Shown here: one piece after another, positions 8,510 through 18,113 of the stretch
Numbering within the stretch: the stretch's first letter is position 1
How the letters are laid out: each line of letters starts with the position of its first letter
Translations under genes and position numbers: made by a program
Source of the DNA: Arthrobacter sp. Y81
GTDB taxonomy: Bacteria; Actinomycetota; Actinomycetes; Actinomycetales; Micrococcaceae
NCBI RefSeq assembly: GCF_002929335.1
Contig: NZ_PJIL01000003.1
Span: forward strand, 248,001-312,000
Reading direction: 5' to 3'
DNA length: 64,000 bases
The notes under the pieces: model-generated
Seen by the model: the letters and a program-made list of their open reading frames with translations, nothing else
The model's database searches: none
Told to the model about the DNA's origin: nothing

Positions 8510-8541
8510 CAGGACCCCCATGCGCATGCATAGGGGTCCTG
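8510..8541. repeat. second hairpin in the SDR-nrdF gap
   Basis: CAGGACCCC / GGGGTCCTG, a 9-bp perfect stem with a 14-nt loop, 20 nt from the nrdF stop. There is no T-tract on either side; it may protect the 3' end of nrdF mRNA or assist termination. Confidence 0.5.
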
Positions 8542-8560
8542 GCAAGATGGACGAGGAGGA

Positions 8561-9568
<1,008 letters not shown>

Positions 9569-9574
9569 TTAAGC

Positions 9575-9606
9575 GTACGACGGCGGGCGGGCGCCCGCCG
9601 TCGTAC
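9575..9606. promoter_or_regulatory. nrdE-nrdF intercistronic hairpin
   Basis: A 32-nt near-perfect palindrome: GTACGACGGCGGGCG pairs with its complement over 15 bp, leaving only 2 nt at the tip. No T-tract follows on the minus strand. It probably stabilises the upstream nrdE message or partly stops polymerase, setting the NrdE:NrdF ratio. Confidence 0.6.
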
Positions 9607-9623
9607 TCAACCGGTGGCGGTTG

Positions 9624-11807
9624 CTACAGCATGCAGCTGACGCAGTTGTCCACCTCAGTCCCTTCCAGCGCGAGCTGGCGGAGACGGATGTAGTAGATGG
9701 TCTTGATGCCCTTTTTCCAGGCGTAGATCTGGGCCTTGTTGATGTCGCGCGTGGTGGCGGTGTCCTTGAAGAACAGCGTCAGGGACAGGCCCTGGTCCAC
9801 GTGCTGCGTGGCGGCGGCGTAGGTGTCGATGACCTTCTCGTAGCCGAGCTCGTACGCGTCCTGGTAGTACTCCAGGTTGTCGTTCGTCAGGTACGGCGCC
9901 GGGTAGTACACGCGGCCCAGCTTGCCTTCCTTGCGGATCTCGATCTTGGACGCCACCGGGTGGATCGAGGAGGTGGAGTTGTTGATGTAGGAGATCGAGC
10001 CCGTCGGCGGGACGGCCTGCAGGTTCTGGTTGTAGATGCCGTGCTCCATGACGGAAGCCTTCAGCTCGCGCCAGTCATCCTGCGTGGGGATGTGGATGTT
10101 CTTGAACAGCTCCGCAACTTTCTCGGTCTGCGGCACCCACTCCTGCTCCGTGTACTTGTCGAAGAACTCGCCCGAGGCGTACTTGGACTTCTCGAAGCCG
10201 CCGAAGGTCTGCCCGGTCTGGATGGACAGCAGGTTGGAGGCGCGGACGGCGTGGTACACCACCGAGTAGAAGTAGATGTTGGTGAAGTCCAGGCCCTCTT
10301 CGGAACCGTAGTGGACCCGTTCGCGTGCCAGGTACCCGTGCAGGTTCATCTGGCCGAGGCCGATGGCGTGGCTCTGGTCGTTACCGCGGGCGATGGACGG
10401 CACCGAGGTGATGTTGGACATGTCCGACACGGCCGAGAGGGACCGGATGGCCGTCTCGATGGTCAGGCCGAAGTCCGGCGAGTCCATGGTCTTCGCGATG
10501 TTCAGCGAGCCCAGGTTGCAGGAGATGTCCTTGCCGGTCTGGTCGTAGGACAGGTCATCGTGGTACGTGGTGGGCTGGGAGACCTGGAGGATCTCGGAGC
10601 ACAGGTTGGACATGATGATCTTGCCGTCGATCGGGTTTTCCCGGTTCACGGTGTCCTCGAACATGATGTACGGGTAGCCGGATTCGAACTGGATCTCGGC
10701 GAGGGTCTGGAAGAACTCGCGGGCCTTGATCTTGGTCTTCTTGATCCGGGAATCGTCCACCATCTCGTAGTACTTCTCGGTGACCGAGACGTCGGAGAAC
10801 GGCATGCCGTAGACGCGTTCGACGTCGTACGGGGAGAACAGGTACATGTCCTCGTCGCGCTTGGCCAGCTCGAAGGTGATGTCCGGGATCACGACGCCGA
10901 GCGAAAGGGTCTTGATGCGGATCTTCTCGTCCGCGTTTTCCCGCTTGGTGTCCAGGAACCGGTAGATGTCCGGGTGGTGGGCGTGCAGGTACACGGCTCC
11001 GGCACCCTGGCGGGCACCGAGCTGGTTGGCGTAGGAGAAGCTGTCCTCGAGGAGCTTCATCACGGGGATGACGCCGGAGGACTGGTTTTCGATCTGCTTG
11101 ATCGGGGCGCCGACTTCGCGGATGTTGGTCAGCGCGAACGCCACGCCGCCGCCGCGCTTGGACAGCTGCAGGGCGGAGTTGATGGAGCGGCCGATCGACT
11201 CCATGTTGTCTTCGATGCGGAGCAGGAAGCAGGAGACCAGCTCGCCGCGCTGGCGCTTGCCGGCGTTGAGGAACGTGGGCGTGGCCGGCTGGAAGCGGCC
11301 CTCGATGATCTCGTCCACCATCTGCAGGGCGAGCTGCTCGTCGCCGCGGGCCAGGTGCAGTGCCACCATGCAGACGCGGTCCTCGTAGCGCTCCAGGAAG
11401 CGGTTGCCGTCGAACGTCTTCAGCGTGTAGGACGTGTAGAACTTGAAGGCGCCCAGGAAGGTCTCGAAGCGGAACTTCTTCTTGTACGCGCGCTTGTAGA
11501 GCTCACGGATGAAGTTCATCGTGTACTGGTCGAGGGTCTCGCGCTCGTAGTACTGGTTCTTCACGAGGTAGTCGAGCTTTTCTTCCAGGTCGTGGAAGAA
11601 CACGGTGTTGTTGTTGACGTGCTGCAGGAAGTACTGGTGGGCAGCCTCGCGGTCCGCCTCGAACTGGATCTCGCCGTTCGGCCCGTACAGGTTCAGCATG
11701 GCGTTCAGCTCGTGGTAGCCCAGGCCTTTGTAGGCGGCAGGCAGCGCGGACTTCTCTGCGGTCTTCTCGACGGCGGCTCCCGTGCGGGAGCCCTGACCCT
11801 CAGGCAT
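9624..11807 (-). CDS. nrdE: class Ib ribonucleotide reductase alpha subunit
   Basis: Catalytic subunit, about 727 aa. Active-site elements seen: NLCSEIL (Asn, Cys and Glu of the radical site), [10 protein letters not shown] (the second redox cysteine), a cysteine in GELVSCFLL, the radical-transfer tyrosines in YYIRLRQ, and the C-terminal redox pair in DNCVSCML that is reduced by NrdH. The start is uncertain. ATG 11807, 2 nt after the nrdI stop, gives the family-like N-terminus MPEGQG. A TTG at 11840 would add 11 residues and overlap nrdI. It is translationally linked to nrdI. Confidence 0.97.
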   Translation of the reverse strand: MPEGQGSRTGAAVEKTAEKSALPAAYKGLGYHELNAMLNLYGPNGEIQFEADREAAHQYFLQHVNNNTVFFHDLEEKLDYLVKNQYYERETLDQYTMNFIRELYKRAYKKKFRFETFLGAFKFYTSYTLKTFDGNRFLERYEDRVCMVALHLARGDEQLALQMVDEIIEGRFQPATPTFLNAGKRQRGELVSCFLLRIEDNMESIGRSINSALQLSKRGGGVAFALTNIREVGAPIKQIENQSSGVIPVMKLLEDSFSYANQLGARQGAGAVYLHAHHPDIYRFLDTKRENADEKIRIKTLSLGVVIPDITFELAKRDEDMYLFSPYDVERVYGMPFSDVSVTEKYYEMVDDSRIKKTKIKAREFFQTLAEIQFESGYPYIMFEDTVNRENPIDGKIIMSNLCSEILQVSQPTTYHDDLSYDQTGKDISCNLGSLNIAKTMDSPDFGLTIETAIRSLSAVSDMSNITSVPSIARGNDQSHAIGLGQMNLHGYLARERVHYGSEEGLDFTNIYFYSVVYHAVRASNLLSIQTGQTFGGFEKSKYASGEFFDKYTEQEWVPQTEKVAELFKNIHIPTQDDWRELKASVMEHGIYNQNLQAVPPTGSISYINNSTSSIHPVASKIEIRKEGKLGRVYYPAPYLTNDNLEYYQDAYELGYEKVIDTYAAATQHVDQGLSLTLFFKDTATTRDINKAQIYAWKKGIKTIYYIRLRQLALEGTEVDNCVSCML

Positions 11808-11809
11808 GG

Positions 11810-12283
11810 TTACTTCTGTGTCTGCGACAGTAGTGTCCAAAACTTGTCCAATCCTTGATTTACCAGGCGGACGTCGTCAGGCGTCCCCATGAGTTCGAAG
11901 CGGTAGAGGTGCGGTATCTGGCATTTGAAGGCGATGATGTCGCCGGCCATGCAGAAGTTGTCCCCGAAATTTGTGTTTCCTGCGCCGATCACCCCGCGGA
12001 TCAGTTTTCTGTTCTGCGGGTTGTTGAGGAACCGGATCACCTGTTTCGGCACTGAGCCTTCGCCGCCGGTCCCCCCGTAGGTGGGAACCACCAGGACGAA
12101 GGGCTCGGTGGCGACGAGCTCAGCTTCACGCTGATACAGGGGAATCCGGGCCACATCCCGGCCAAGCTTCTCAACGAAGCGCCGGGTGTTCTCGGATGCC
12201 GAGGAAAAATAGATGAGTTGGCTTTGGGTCGTGTTGACGGCCTGAGCCCCAAGGGGAGCATCGGCCAATGCCAGTGCTGCCAC
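11810..12283 (-). CDS. nrdI: flavodoxin-like class Ib RNR activator
   Basis: NrdI (157 aa) is an FMN protein that supplies the oxidant for assembly of the NrdF manganese-tyrosyl cofactor. The FMN phosphate loop is visible in [16 protein letters not shown], and the flavin-contact region in TYGGTGGEG and [11 protein letters not shown]. The start at GTG 12283 is chosen because GAGG lies 8 nt upstream. The open frame continues upstream to 12412, but that part has no family-like sequence. Confidence 0.95.
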   Translation of the reverse strand: MAALALADAPLGAQAVNTTQSQLIYFSSASENTRRFVEKLGRDVARIPLYQREAELVATEPFVLVVPTYGGTGGEGSVPKQVIRFLNNPQNRKLIRGVIGAGNTNFGDNFCMAGDIIAFKCQIPHLYRFELMGTPDDVRLVNQGLDKFWTLLSQTQK

Positions 12284-12323
12284 GGGAGTCACCTCGCCTG
12301 TGTTGTTGGTGGGAAATTTGCCC

Positions 12324-12569
12324 CTACGCGACGGAGGATGCGGCAGCCAGTGCCAGTTCCTCGATCTTGTCCGGACGGAATCCGGACCAGTGGTCCTGCT
12401 CGGTGACCACAACGGGAGCCTGCATGTAGCCCAGGGCCTTCAGGCGCTCGAGTGCATCCGCGTCCTGCGAGATGTCGACGCTCTGGTAGGTGATGCCCTT
12501 CTTGTCCAGCGCACGGTAGGTCGCGTTGCACTGAACACAGGCCGGCTTCGTGTAAACCGTTACGGTCAT
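12324..12569 (-). CDS. nrdH: glutaredoxin-like electron donor for class Ib RNR
   Basis: NrdH (81 aa) has the redox motif CVQC (Cys11, Cys14) in a thioredoxin-fold start [11 protein letters not shown], and the family C-terminal signature WSGFRPDKI. It reduces NrdE during turnover and is itself reduced by thioredoxin reductase. ATG 12569 has AGGG about 3-6 nt upstream. It is the first gene of the operon, 40 nt before nrdI. Confidence 0.97.
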   Translation of the reverse strand: MTVTVYTKPACVQCNATYRALDKKGITYQSVDISQDADALERLKALGYMQAPVVVTEQDHWSGFRPDKIEELALAAASSVA

Positions 12570-12716
12570 GGTCCCTGTCCCCTTTGTTGAAGTCATTGCT
12601 CTTCGTAATCCGCGAGCCCTGCCCGAACTGGAATCCATGTCCGAATACTGGTCTCGCCGGCGGCTGCCCAGGCAGCCTATATGCATGTTGATGTCTGACG
12701 CAGATGCCCCGGTCAA

Positions 12717-12745
12717 TCTGTATGTCGATACTACATGTAGTGCAA
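12717..12745 (-). promoter_or_regulatory. predicted nrdHIEF promoter
   Basis: Minus strand: TTGCAC (12745-12740), 17-nt spacer, TACAGA (12722-12717). The start point is expected near 12710, giving a leader of about 140 nt before nrdH. A 12-bp palindrome occupies the spacer. Confidence 0.5.
12728..12743. promoter_or_regulatory. candidate NrdR box
   Basis: The perfect palindrome ACTACATGTAGT (12730-12741) lies within ATACTACATGTAGTGC. This agrees with the NrdR consensus ACACWATATATWGTGT at about 12 of 16 positions. It lies between the -35 and -10 of the predicted nrd promoter, where the ATP/dATP-sensing repressor NrdR would block polymerase. NrdR normally binds paired boxes; a weaker partner, TGTATTACA, is at 12771-12779. 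Confidence 0.55.
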
Positions 12746-12961
12746 GCGCCCCGGACGAACCCCAAGATGATGTATTACAAGTATGTCATTTAATGCACCG
12801 TTAATCCACAGGCCATGGGGTGAAAAATGTCCGTGTTTCTGCTGTTTTCAAGGACGAAATCCACACCCTGTGGAGTACTTAGCCACATTTAATCCCCTGC
12901 GTGTCGCGTGGTGGACGGCGTGTCGCGGCGGTGCCGGACGCGTGTCGCGGGGCACACAAAA
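12746..12961. other. gene-free region upstream of nrdHIEF
   Basis: No credible gene here. It holds ATCCACA-like sequences at 12807-12813 and 12859-12865, and a perfect TCCACA-CCC-TGTGGA inverted repeat (12860-12874). These resemble imperfect DnaA boxes. A GTGTCGCG-type repeat occurs three times between 12900 and 12952. Confidence 0.4.
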
Positions 12962-12989
12962 GGGGTCCTGAACGCTTCGTCAGGACCCC
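12955..12989 (-). terminator. terminator of the FAD-DUF1365-CFA operon
   Basis: GGGGTCCTGA / TCAGGACCCC (12962-12971 and 12980-12989), 10-bp stem, 8-nt loop, followed on the minus strand by TTTTTGTG. It lies 17 nt after the stop of the methyltransferase gene. Confidence 0.8.
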
Positions 12990-13006
12990 CGATGTGATGA
13001 ACGGAA

Positions 13007-14428
13007 CTATCTCTGCGGATAAGAGCCGGGACCGCCGGCTGCGCGCTTGGATGCTGCGTGGTCCAGGACAATCTGCTGGACGTCAAGGTAGCCCGTCTCG
13101 AAGCCGGCCCTGGAGTAGCACAGGTAGAACAGCCACATCCGCTGGAAAATCGCGTCGAATCCCATGGCCGCCACCTCGTCGGCACGGGACATGAACCGCT
13201 CCTCCCAGAGGCGCAGGGTCTGTGCGTAGTGGTCGCCCATGGCCAGGCGTTCGCGGACCCGGAGCCCGGTCTGCTTCTCGGTGATTTCCTCGATGGCCCG
13301 GACGGACGGGATGACGCCGCCGGGGAAGATGTACTTGTGCACCCAGGTGTAGCTGGTCCGGGTGGCGACCAGGCGGTCGTGGGCGATGGTGATGGCCTGG
13401 ATGGCCACCTTGCCGCCCGGAGCAAGGACGCGCTCGATCGTTTGGAAGTACGTGGCCCAGTACTCGTAGCCGACGGCTTCGATCATTTCGACCGACACGA
13501 CGGCGTCGTACTCGCCTTCCACCGCCCGGTAGTCCTTGAGTTCGATGGACACGGAGTCGGCGTAGCCGGCCTCGGCCACGCGCTGGCGGGCGAGCTCCTG
13601 CTGTTCGCTGGACAGCGTGACGGAGTAGACGGTGGCTCCGCGTGCAGCCGCCCGGAGGGCGAGTTCGCCCCAGCCGGTGCCGATTTCCAGGACCCGTGTC
13701 CCCTGCCCGACGCCGGCTTTGTCCAGCAGCCGGTCGATCTTCGCCTGCTGGGCGGCGGCGAAACCGTCCCAGGCAACGGTCCGCAGGGCGTCGCCGCTCT
13801 CCGGAAAGAGTGCGCTGGAGTACGTCATGGTGCTGTCCAGGAACGAGGCAAACAGCTCGTTGGAGAGGTCATAGTGCCGCGAGACGTTCGAGCGGGTGTT
13901 CTGCTCGCTGTTGCGTTCCCTGCGCGGCTGGCGCGGGAGGTAAAGGGCCCGCAGTTTCTGCAGCGGCCCAGGCACGAGCGTCCCGACGCGGGCGGCGAAG
14001 ACTTCCATTACCGCAGTGAGGTCATCGGCGTCCCAGTCCCCTGCCATGTAGGACTCCCCCAGGCCGATCAGCCCGCCGTCGCCGAGCCGGGCAGCAAAAG
14101 CTTCCGGACGGTTCATGGTCATCACCGGGTAGCTCTGGCCTGGCACGGCTGCCCTGCCAAGGACTGTCCCGTCCGGGTAGCGGACTTCGAGGGGAAGCCT
14201 CCGTACGGCGGCCTTGAAGATGGCATCGGCGGCCCGGCCGGCCACCAGCGCCTTGAGGCTCGTGGGTACCGTGGCGATGCTCGGCCACACGTCGGCGTCG
14301 ATCACCGCGGGCGGCTGCGGAACGGTGTAAGGAACTGTGCAGTCGGGGGCGAGGCCGGTCCGGGCCGGGGTGGAACCCTGGTTCGCAGGCTGTCCCGCGG
14401 CGGATCCGGTCGTTTCGGTCATTGTCAC
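13007..14428 (-). CDS. cyclopropane-fatty-acyl-phospholipid synthase family methyltransferase
   Basis: The 473-aa SAM-dependent lipid methyltransferase has the SAM loop VLEIGTGWGELAL (about residue 246), a middle MTYSSALF substrate-pocket motif and the late LFYLCYSRAGFETGYLD motif of CFA synthases, including the bicarbonate-site region. It should transfer a methyl group to the double bond of an unsaturated phospholipid acyl chain, giving a cyclopropane, 10-methyl or methyl-branched product. The start at GTG 14428 overlaps the DUF1365 stop (GTGA) and has AGGAGG 7 nt upstream. It is the third gene of a coupled operon. Confidence 0.93.
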   Translation of the reverse strand: MTMTETTGSAAGQPANQGSTPARTGLAPDCTVPYTVPQPPAVIDADVWPSIATVPTSLKALVAGRAADAIFKAAVRRLPLEVRYPDGTVLGRAAVPGQSYPVMTMNRPEAFAARLGDGGLIGLGESYMAGDWDADDLTAVMEVFAARVGTLVPGPLQKLRALYLPRQPRRERNSEQNTRSNVSRHYDLSNELFASFLDSTMTYSSALFPESGDALRTVAWDGFAAAQQAKIDRLLDKAGVGQGTRVLEIGTGWGELALRAAARGATVYSVTLSSEQQELARQRVAEAGYADSVSIELKDYRAVEGEYDAVVSVEMIEAVGYEYWATYFQTIERVLAPGGKVAIQAITIAHDRLVATRTSYTWVHKYIFPGGVIPSVRAIEEITEKQTGLRVRERLAMGDHYAQTLRLWEERFMSRADEVAAMGFDAIFQRMWLFYLCYSRAGFETGYLDVQQIVLDHAASKRAAGGPGSYPQR

Positions 14429-15156
14429 TGAACTGCCTCCTGTGAGGGGTGGGGTGGTCGTTTGATGAGGGGCAGCCGGCGCGCCCAGAGCTTGATGCCC
14501 TGCCACCGGATCTGCGCGGCTACGCGCAGCGGCGCCAGGGGAACGGCGAGCGCGGCGGCGAGGATGTTCGGGACGGAGGCCTCATGGCGTTCGCCGTCAA
14601 CGGTGGCCACAAAAGGCTTGTGTCCTTCGCGCTCCAGCACGATGGACACTGCGAGGCGCTCCCCCGGTACCGGGAGTTTCATCCGGTACTGGCCTTCGAC
14701 GTCGTTGAACGGAGAAACGTAAAACGCCTTGGGAACGCTGGCCCGGCCGGCGGCGTCTGTTTCGAGCAGGTAGCAGTGCCGCTCACCGTAGGTGTTGTGC
14801 ACTTCGGCGACGACGCAGCGCAGGTCCCCGGCGGCGTCATGGCACCAGAACAGGCTGAGCGGGTTGAAGACGTGGCCGAACACCCTGGCGCTGGCCAGCA
14901 TGGTGATCCCGCCGCCGTCGGGCTCTACCCCCCGGGTCCGCAGGAACCGTTCCACGTTGCCGCGGAGCGAGCCGTCCGGGTCTCCCAGGTGGTCCGCGAC
15001 GCGGAAATCCACGAGTGGCCTGAGCGGCCAGGGCACGGACGGGAGCCGGTCGACGTCGACGTACCAGCTATAGCTGCGGTACGTGAACGCGTTGTGCAGC
15101 GGTGTGCGGCGCACATGGGCGATGGACGTGCGGTAGATGGCTGCCTGGGTACTCAT
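14425..15156 (-). CDS. DUF1365 family protein
   Basis: The 243-aa protein starts IYRTSIAHVRRTPLHNAFTY and contains FGHVFNPLSLFWC and YLLETDAAG, all typical of DUF1365. The biochemical role is not established. The family nearly always sits between a COG2907-type FAD oxidoreductase and a CFA-synthase homologue, so it probably acts on the same lipid. The ATG at 15156 shares its A with the stop of the upstream gene (TGATG) and has GGAGGG 6 nt upstream. Confidence 0.92.
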   Translation of the reverse strand: MSTQAAIYRTSIAHVRRTPLHNAFTYRSYSWYVDVDRLPSVPWPLRPLVDFRVADHLGDPDGSLRGNVERFLRTRGVEPDGGGITMLASARVFGHVFNPLSLFWCHDAAGDLRCVVAEVHNTYGERHCYLLETDAAGRASVPKAFYVSPFNDVEGQYRMKLPVPGERLAVSIVLEREGHKPFVATVDGERHEASVPNILAAALAVPLAPLRVAAQIRWQGIKLWARRLPLIKRPPHPSQEAVQ

Positions 15157-16583
15157 CAGGCTCCCTCCGCAGCAGCGCCCTGCATGGACGAATGGGACAA
15201 GCCGGGATCGGACAGGCCTGCATCGGACAGCGCGGGATTGGAAGGGACGGGTTGCTGTTCCCAGTTGCGCGGCTCCCACTTCCGGCCAAGCCGGGCGGCA
15301 GCTTTGACGCCGGAGAGTGCGCCGTCCTCATGGAAACCCCAGCCGTGGTAGGCGCCGGCGAAGGCCAGGCGCCCGTCCCCCAGCGCCAGGATCTGCTGCT
15401 GGGCCCGGAGGGAGTCGGGCGTGTACTGCGGATGTTCGTAGACCATCCTGTCCAGGACCGCGCCGTCGGAGATGAGTTCGGACTCCCCCAGGCTCACGAT
15501 GTAGCGGCCCCCGTCGGCAGGTGCGAGCCGCTGCAGGCGCGTCATGTCGTAGCTGACCAGGACCTTGTCCGGCCGCGCGTCGCAGGACGGCAGCCGGTAG
15601 TTCCAGGAGGCCTTGGCATTGCCGCTGGACGGCAGGACGGCCTCGTCGCGGTGGAAGACCGTCTGGTTAACGGAGTAGGGCATGTTGCCCAGGGCGTCCT
15701 TCTCCGCCGGCGAGGCGTCGGTGAGCATGCGCAGCGCCTGCCCGGGATGGGTGGCGATCACGACGGCGTCGAAGCTTTCCCTGCCCTGCGGGGTGGTGAG
15801 TTCGATCCCCTCCGCATGGCGGCGCACGGAAGTGACCGGGCTGGCGAGCCGGACCTCCGGCAGGGTGGCGGCCACCTTTTCCACGTAGGTACGGGATCCG
15901 CCGGTCACGGTCCGCCATTGCGGCGAGCCCGTGACACCCAGGAGGCCGTGGTGGGCCAGGAAGGTGAAGAGATAGCGTGCCGGGTAGGCCAGTGCGGTGG
16001 CGGGATCGCAGGACCACACGGCGCTGACCACGGGGGTCATGAAGTGCGAAACGAAGTAGCGGCTGAACTTCTCCCGGGCCAGGAAGTCTGCCAAAGTCAT
16101 ACCGTCCATGCCGGCATCCGCGGTGGCTGACTGTTCCCCGGCCAGCAGGGCGCGGGCACGGCGGTGGAACCGCGTCACCTCCAGCAGCATCAGCAGGTAC
16201 CGTCCGCGCAGCAGGGTGGAGGGTCTGGGGATGATGCCGCGCCCTTTGGCACGGGCCCCGGCGTATTCCAGGCCGCATCCGTCGCAGCGGACGGACATGC
16301 TCATCTCGGAGTCCTGCGTCTCGACCCCCAGCTCCGCGAAGAGCCGCAGCAGCGTGGGGTACGTGCGTTCGTTGTGCACGATGAAGCCGGTGTCCACGCC
16401 CAGGGCGGGGCCGCCCGCCTGCATCACCTCGTGGGTGTGGGCGTGTCCGCCCAGCCGGGAGTCCGCCTCGAAAAGGGTCACGTTGTCCCGCTGGTTCAGG
16501 ACATAGGCTGCGGTCAGTCCTGCCACGCCGCTGCCAATGACGGCTATCCGCCGGCCGTCCGGAATCGTTGCTGCTTGCGACAC
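15156..16583 (-). CDS. FAD-dependent oxidoreductase (NAD(P)-binding / amine-oxidase fold, COG2907 type)
   Basis: The 475-aa flavoprotein has an N-terminal dinucleotide-binding motif IAVIGSGVAGLTAAYVL (about residues 13-29) followed by LFEADSRLGGHAHT, the amine-oxidase/phytoene-desaturase style FAD contact. The C-terminal FAD motif is FAGAYHGWGFHEDG. It likely desaturates or reduces an acyl-chain intermediate made by the partner CFA-type methyltransferase. GTG 16583 is chosen because AGGAG lies 7 nt upstream; longer versions look non-coding. It is the first gene of the operon and divergent from a LysR gene. Confidence 0.93.
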   Translation of the reverse strand: MSQAATIPDGRRIAVIGSGVAGLTAAYVLNQRDNVTLFEADSRLGGHAHTHEVMQAGGPALGVDTGFIVHNERTYPTLLRLFAELGVETQDSEMSMSVRCDGCGLEYAGARAKGRGIIPRPSTLLRGRYLLMLLEVTRFHRRARALLAGEQSATADAGMDGMTLADFLAREKFSRYFVSHFMTPVVSAVWSCDPATALAYPARYLFTFLAHHGLLGVTGSPQWRTVTGGSRTYVEKVAATLPEVRLASPVTSVRRHAEGIELTTPQGRESFDAVVIATHPGQALRMLTDASPAEKDALGNMPYSVNQTVFHRDEAVLPSSGNAKASWNYRLPSCDARPDKVLVSYDMTRLQRLAPADGGRYIVSLGESELISDGAVLDRMVYEHPQYTPDSLRAQQQILALGDGRLAFAGAYHGWGFHEDGALSGVKAAARLGRKWEPRNWEQQPVPSNPALSDAGLSDPGLSHSSMQGAAAEGA

Positions 16584-16793
16584 TGATCTGCTCCTGTTGG
16601 CTTGGCCTGAATCGTCCTGATGGATCGTCTTATGGACAATTCGTAACCGACGGGCGCCCGGATGAGTCTTAATTCCAGCCGGCTGCCTTGACGCGATTCT
16701 CCGCCGTGGATGCAGACCCGGGAGGACGACATTCCGGGGCCGCGGGGCGATATGCCACAATGAAGCGGGATTTCCGAAAGCGAAGGGCAACCA

Positions 16794-17708
16794 TTGATTA
16801 ACCCTGTTCATTTGCGGACGCTGGTGGAGGTCACCCGGCTGGGCTCATTCGCGGCCGCAGCCAACCGGCTCGGCTACACGGCCTCCGCCGTCTCCCAGCA
16901 GATGTCCGCCCTGGAGCGGGACACCGGCGTGGATCTCTTCCAGCGCTCGGCCAGGAGCATTCACCCCACGGAAGCCGCCCTGGTGATGACCCGGCATGCC
17001 GCCAAGGTCCTGACGGACATCGAGGCCCTCATGGCGGCTGCCGCCAGGACCCACGACGCCACCAGCCAGGAACTCAGGCTGGGCATCTTCCCCAGCCTCG
17101 CCACCTACGTCCTGCCGCTGATCCTGCGGAACCCGGCATGGAAGAAGCTCGGCATCGACCTCCGGGTTTCCGTGGCCGAGCCGGCGCAGACCATCCAGGG
17201 GCTGCGCACCGGCGGCGAACTCGATGTAGCCCTGGTCTACCAGGTGGGCCAGTCCGGCCTGGCGTGGCCGCATACGGTGAACCGGCAGTGGATCGGAGAC
17301 GACGACTTCCGCGTGGTGCTTCCCGCGGCCTGGGGTTTCCGCACCGACGCCAAGGTGGCGGCGGACCATCTGTCCGAAATGCCGTGGATTGTCCACCACC
17401 CGGGCACAAGCGACGCGACGGTGATTGAACGGCTGTTCGCCAGCTGCAACCTGCACCCCCGGGTCGTCGCCTACAGCGATGACTTCCATGCGAGCCTCGA
17501 AATGACCGCCGCTGGGCTTGGCGCCGCCCTCGTCCCTGAACTTGCCCTGCGGCACCGGCCCGCCGGAGTGGTGGTGCTTGACGTTCCGGAGATCAGGCTG
17601 GCCAGGAACGTCTTTGCCCTGCTGATCAATGACAAGCAGACGGCCAGGGTCCAGCTCTTCGTCGAACTCCTGGCCGATACCCTGCACAGCCTGGGAACCA
17701 CCCCGTAA
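16794..17708 (+). CDS. LysR family transcriptional regulator
   Basis: The 304-aa LTTR has an N-terminal winged HTH (LRTLVEVTRLGSFAAAANRL, then SAVSQQMSALE) and a two-lobed effector domain from about residue 90. The start is TTG 16794, with AAGGG about 6 nt upstream. It is divergent from the FAD-DUF1365-CFA operon across 210 nt, so regulation of that operon is likely, with the effector unknown. The protein lacks features that would fix a ligand. Confidence 0.93.
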   Translation: MINPVHLRTLVEVTRLGSFAAAANRLGYTASAVSQQMSALERDTGVDLFQRSARSIHPTEAALVMTRHAAKVLTDIEALMAAAARTHDATSQELRLGIFPSLATYVLPLILRNPAWKKLGIDLRVSVAEPAQTIQGLRTGGELDVALVYQVGQSGLAWPHTVNRQWIGDDDFRVVLPAAWGFRTDAKVAADHLSEMPWIVHHPGTSDATVIERLFASCNLHPRVVAYSDDFHASLEMTAAGLGAALVPELALRHRPAGVVVLDVPEIRLARNVFALLINDKQTARVQLFVELLADTLHSLGTTP

Positions 17709-17754
17709 GAACTAGCGGGAACGGAAAGGCACCCGCCTTGCATAGGAGCACGTC

Positions 17755-18024
17755 GACCCGGCGCGGCCGCAGCCACGCCGCCAGGCGCCGTTCCAGGTGG
17801 GCCGCCTCGGCGGTGACGAATCCAATTTCGGTCAACTGCGATTCGCTCCGGTGCTTGCCCAGGTCGCTGAGTAGAGCGCCGGCAAAATCGCCACCGCGCT
17901 CGGTCAGCATCCTGCGCAGATTGCCCAGCTGTTCGAGGCGCCAGGCCAGCGGACGGGTCGCCCCGCTGTCGAAAAGCTCGCGGGATCGGGCGACGGCGGC
18001 GGCAGCAGTGTGCCTCCGATCAAT
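17755..18024 (-). pseudogene. aldehyde dehydrogenase N-terminal remnant
   Basis: The minus strand encodes about 90 residues without a stop that read as the N-terminus of an ALDH: SRELFDSGATRPLAWRLEQL, RRMLTERGGDFAGALLSDLG, then SESQLTEIGFVTAEAAHLE and LAAWLRPRR. This is the pattern seen before the catalytic domain of class-3-type aldehyde dehydrogenases. There is no start codon of the usual type, no catalytic domain, and the frame loses similarity where it runs into the LysR 3' end. It is a truncated, decayed gene. Confidence 0.65.
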
Positions 18025-18113
18025 GTACCTGCGCGGGGACCCCGCCCGGTCCCGTCCCAGATAAAAAATCCCCGATGCTGGAATGGACTGCCCGAGAGGA
18101 CTATGTTGAAGAT

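Noticed and set aside
9621-11858. 745-codon plus-strand frame opposite nrdE
   Set aside because: Product is Val/Leu/Gly-rich with no family likeness; it mirrors the third-position GC bias of nrdE, whose catalytic motifs are intact.
13058-14431. 457-codon plus-strand frame opposite the CFA-type gene
   Set aside because: Antisense shadow; the minus-strand gene has SAM-binding and family motifs and overlapping operon starts.
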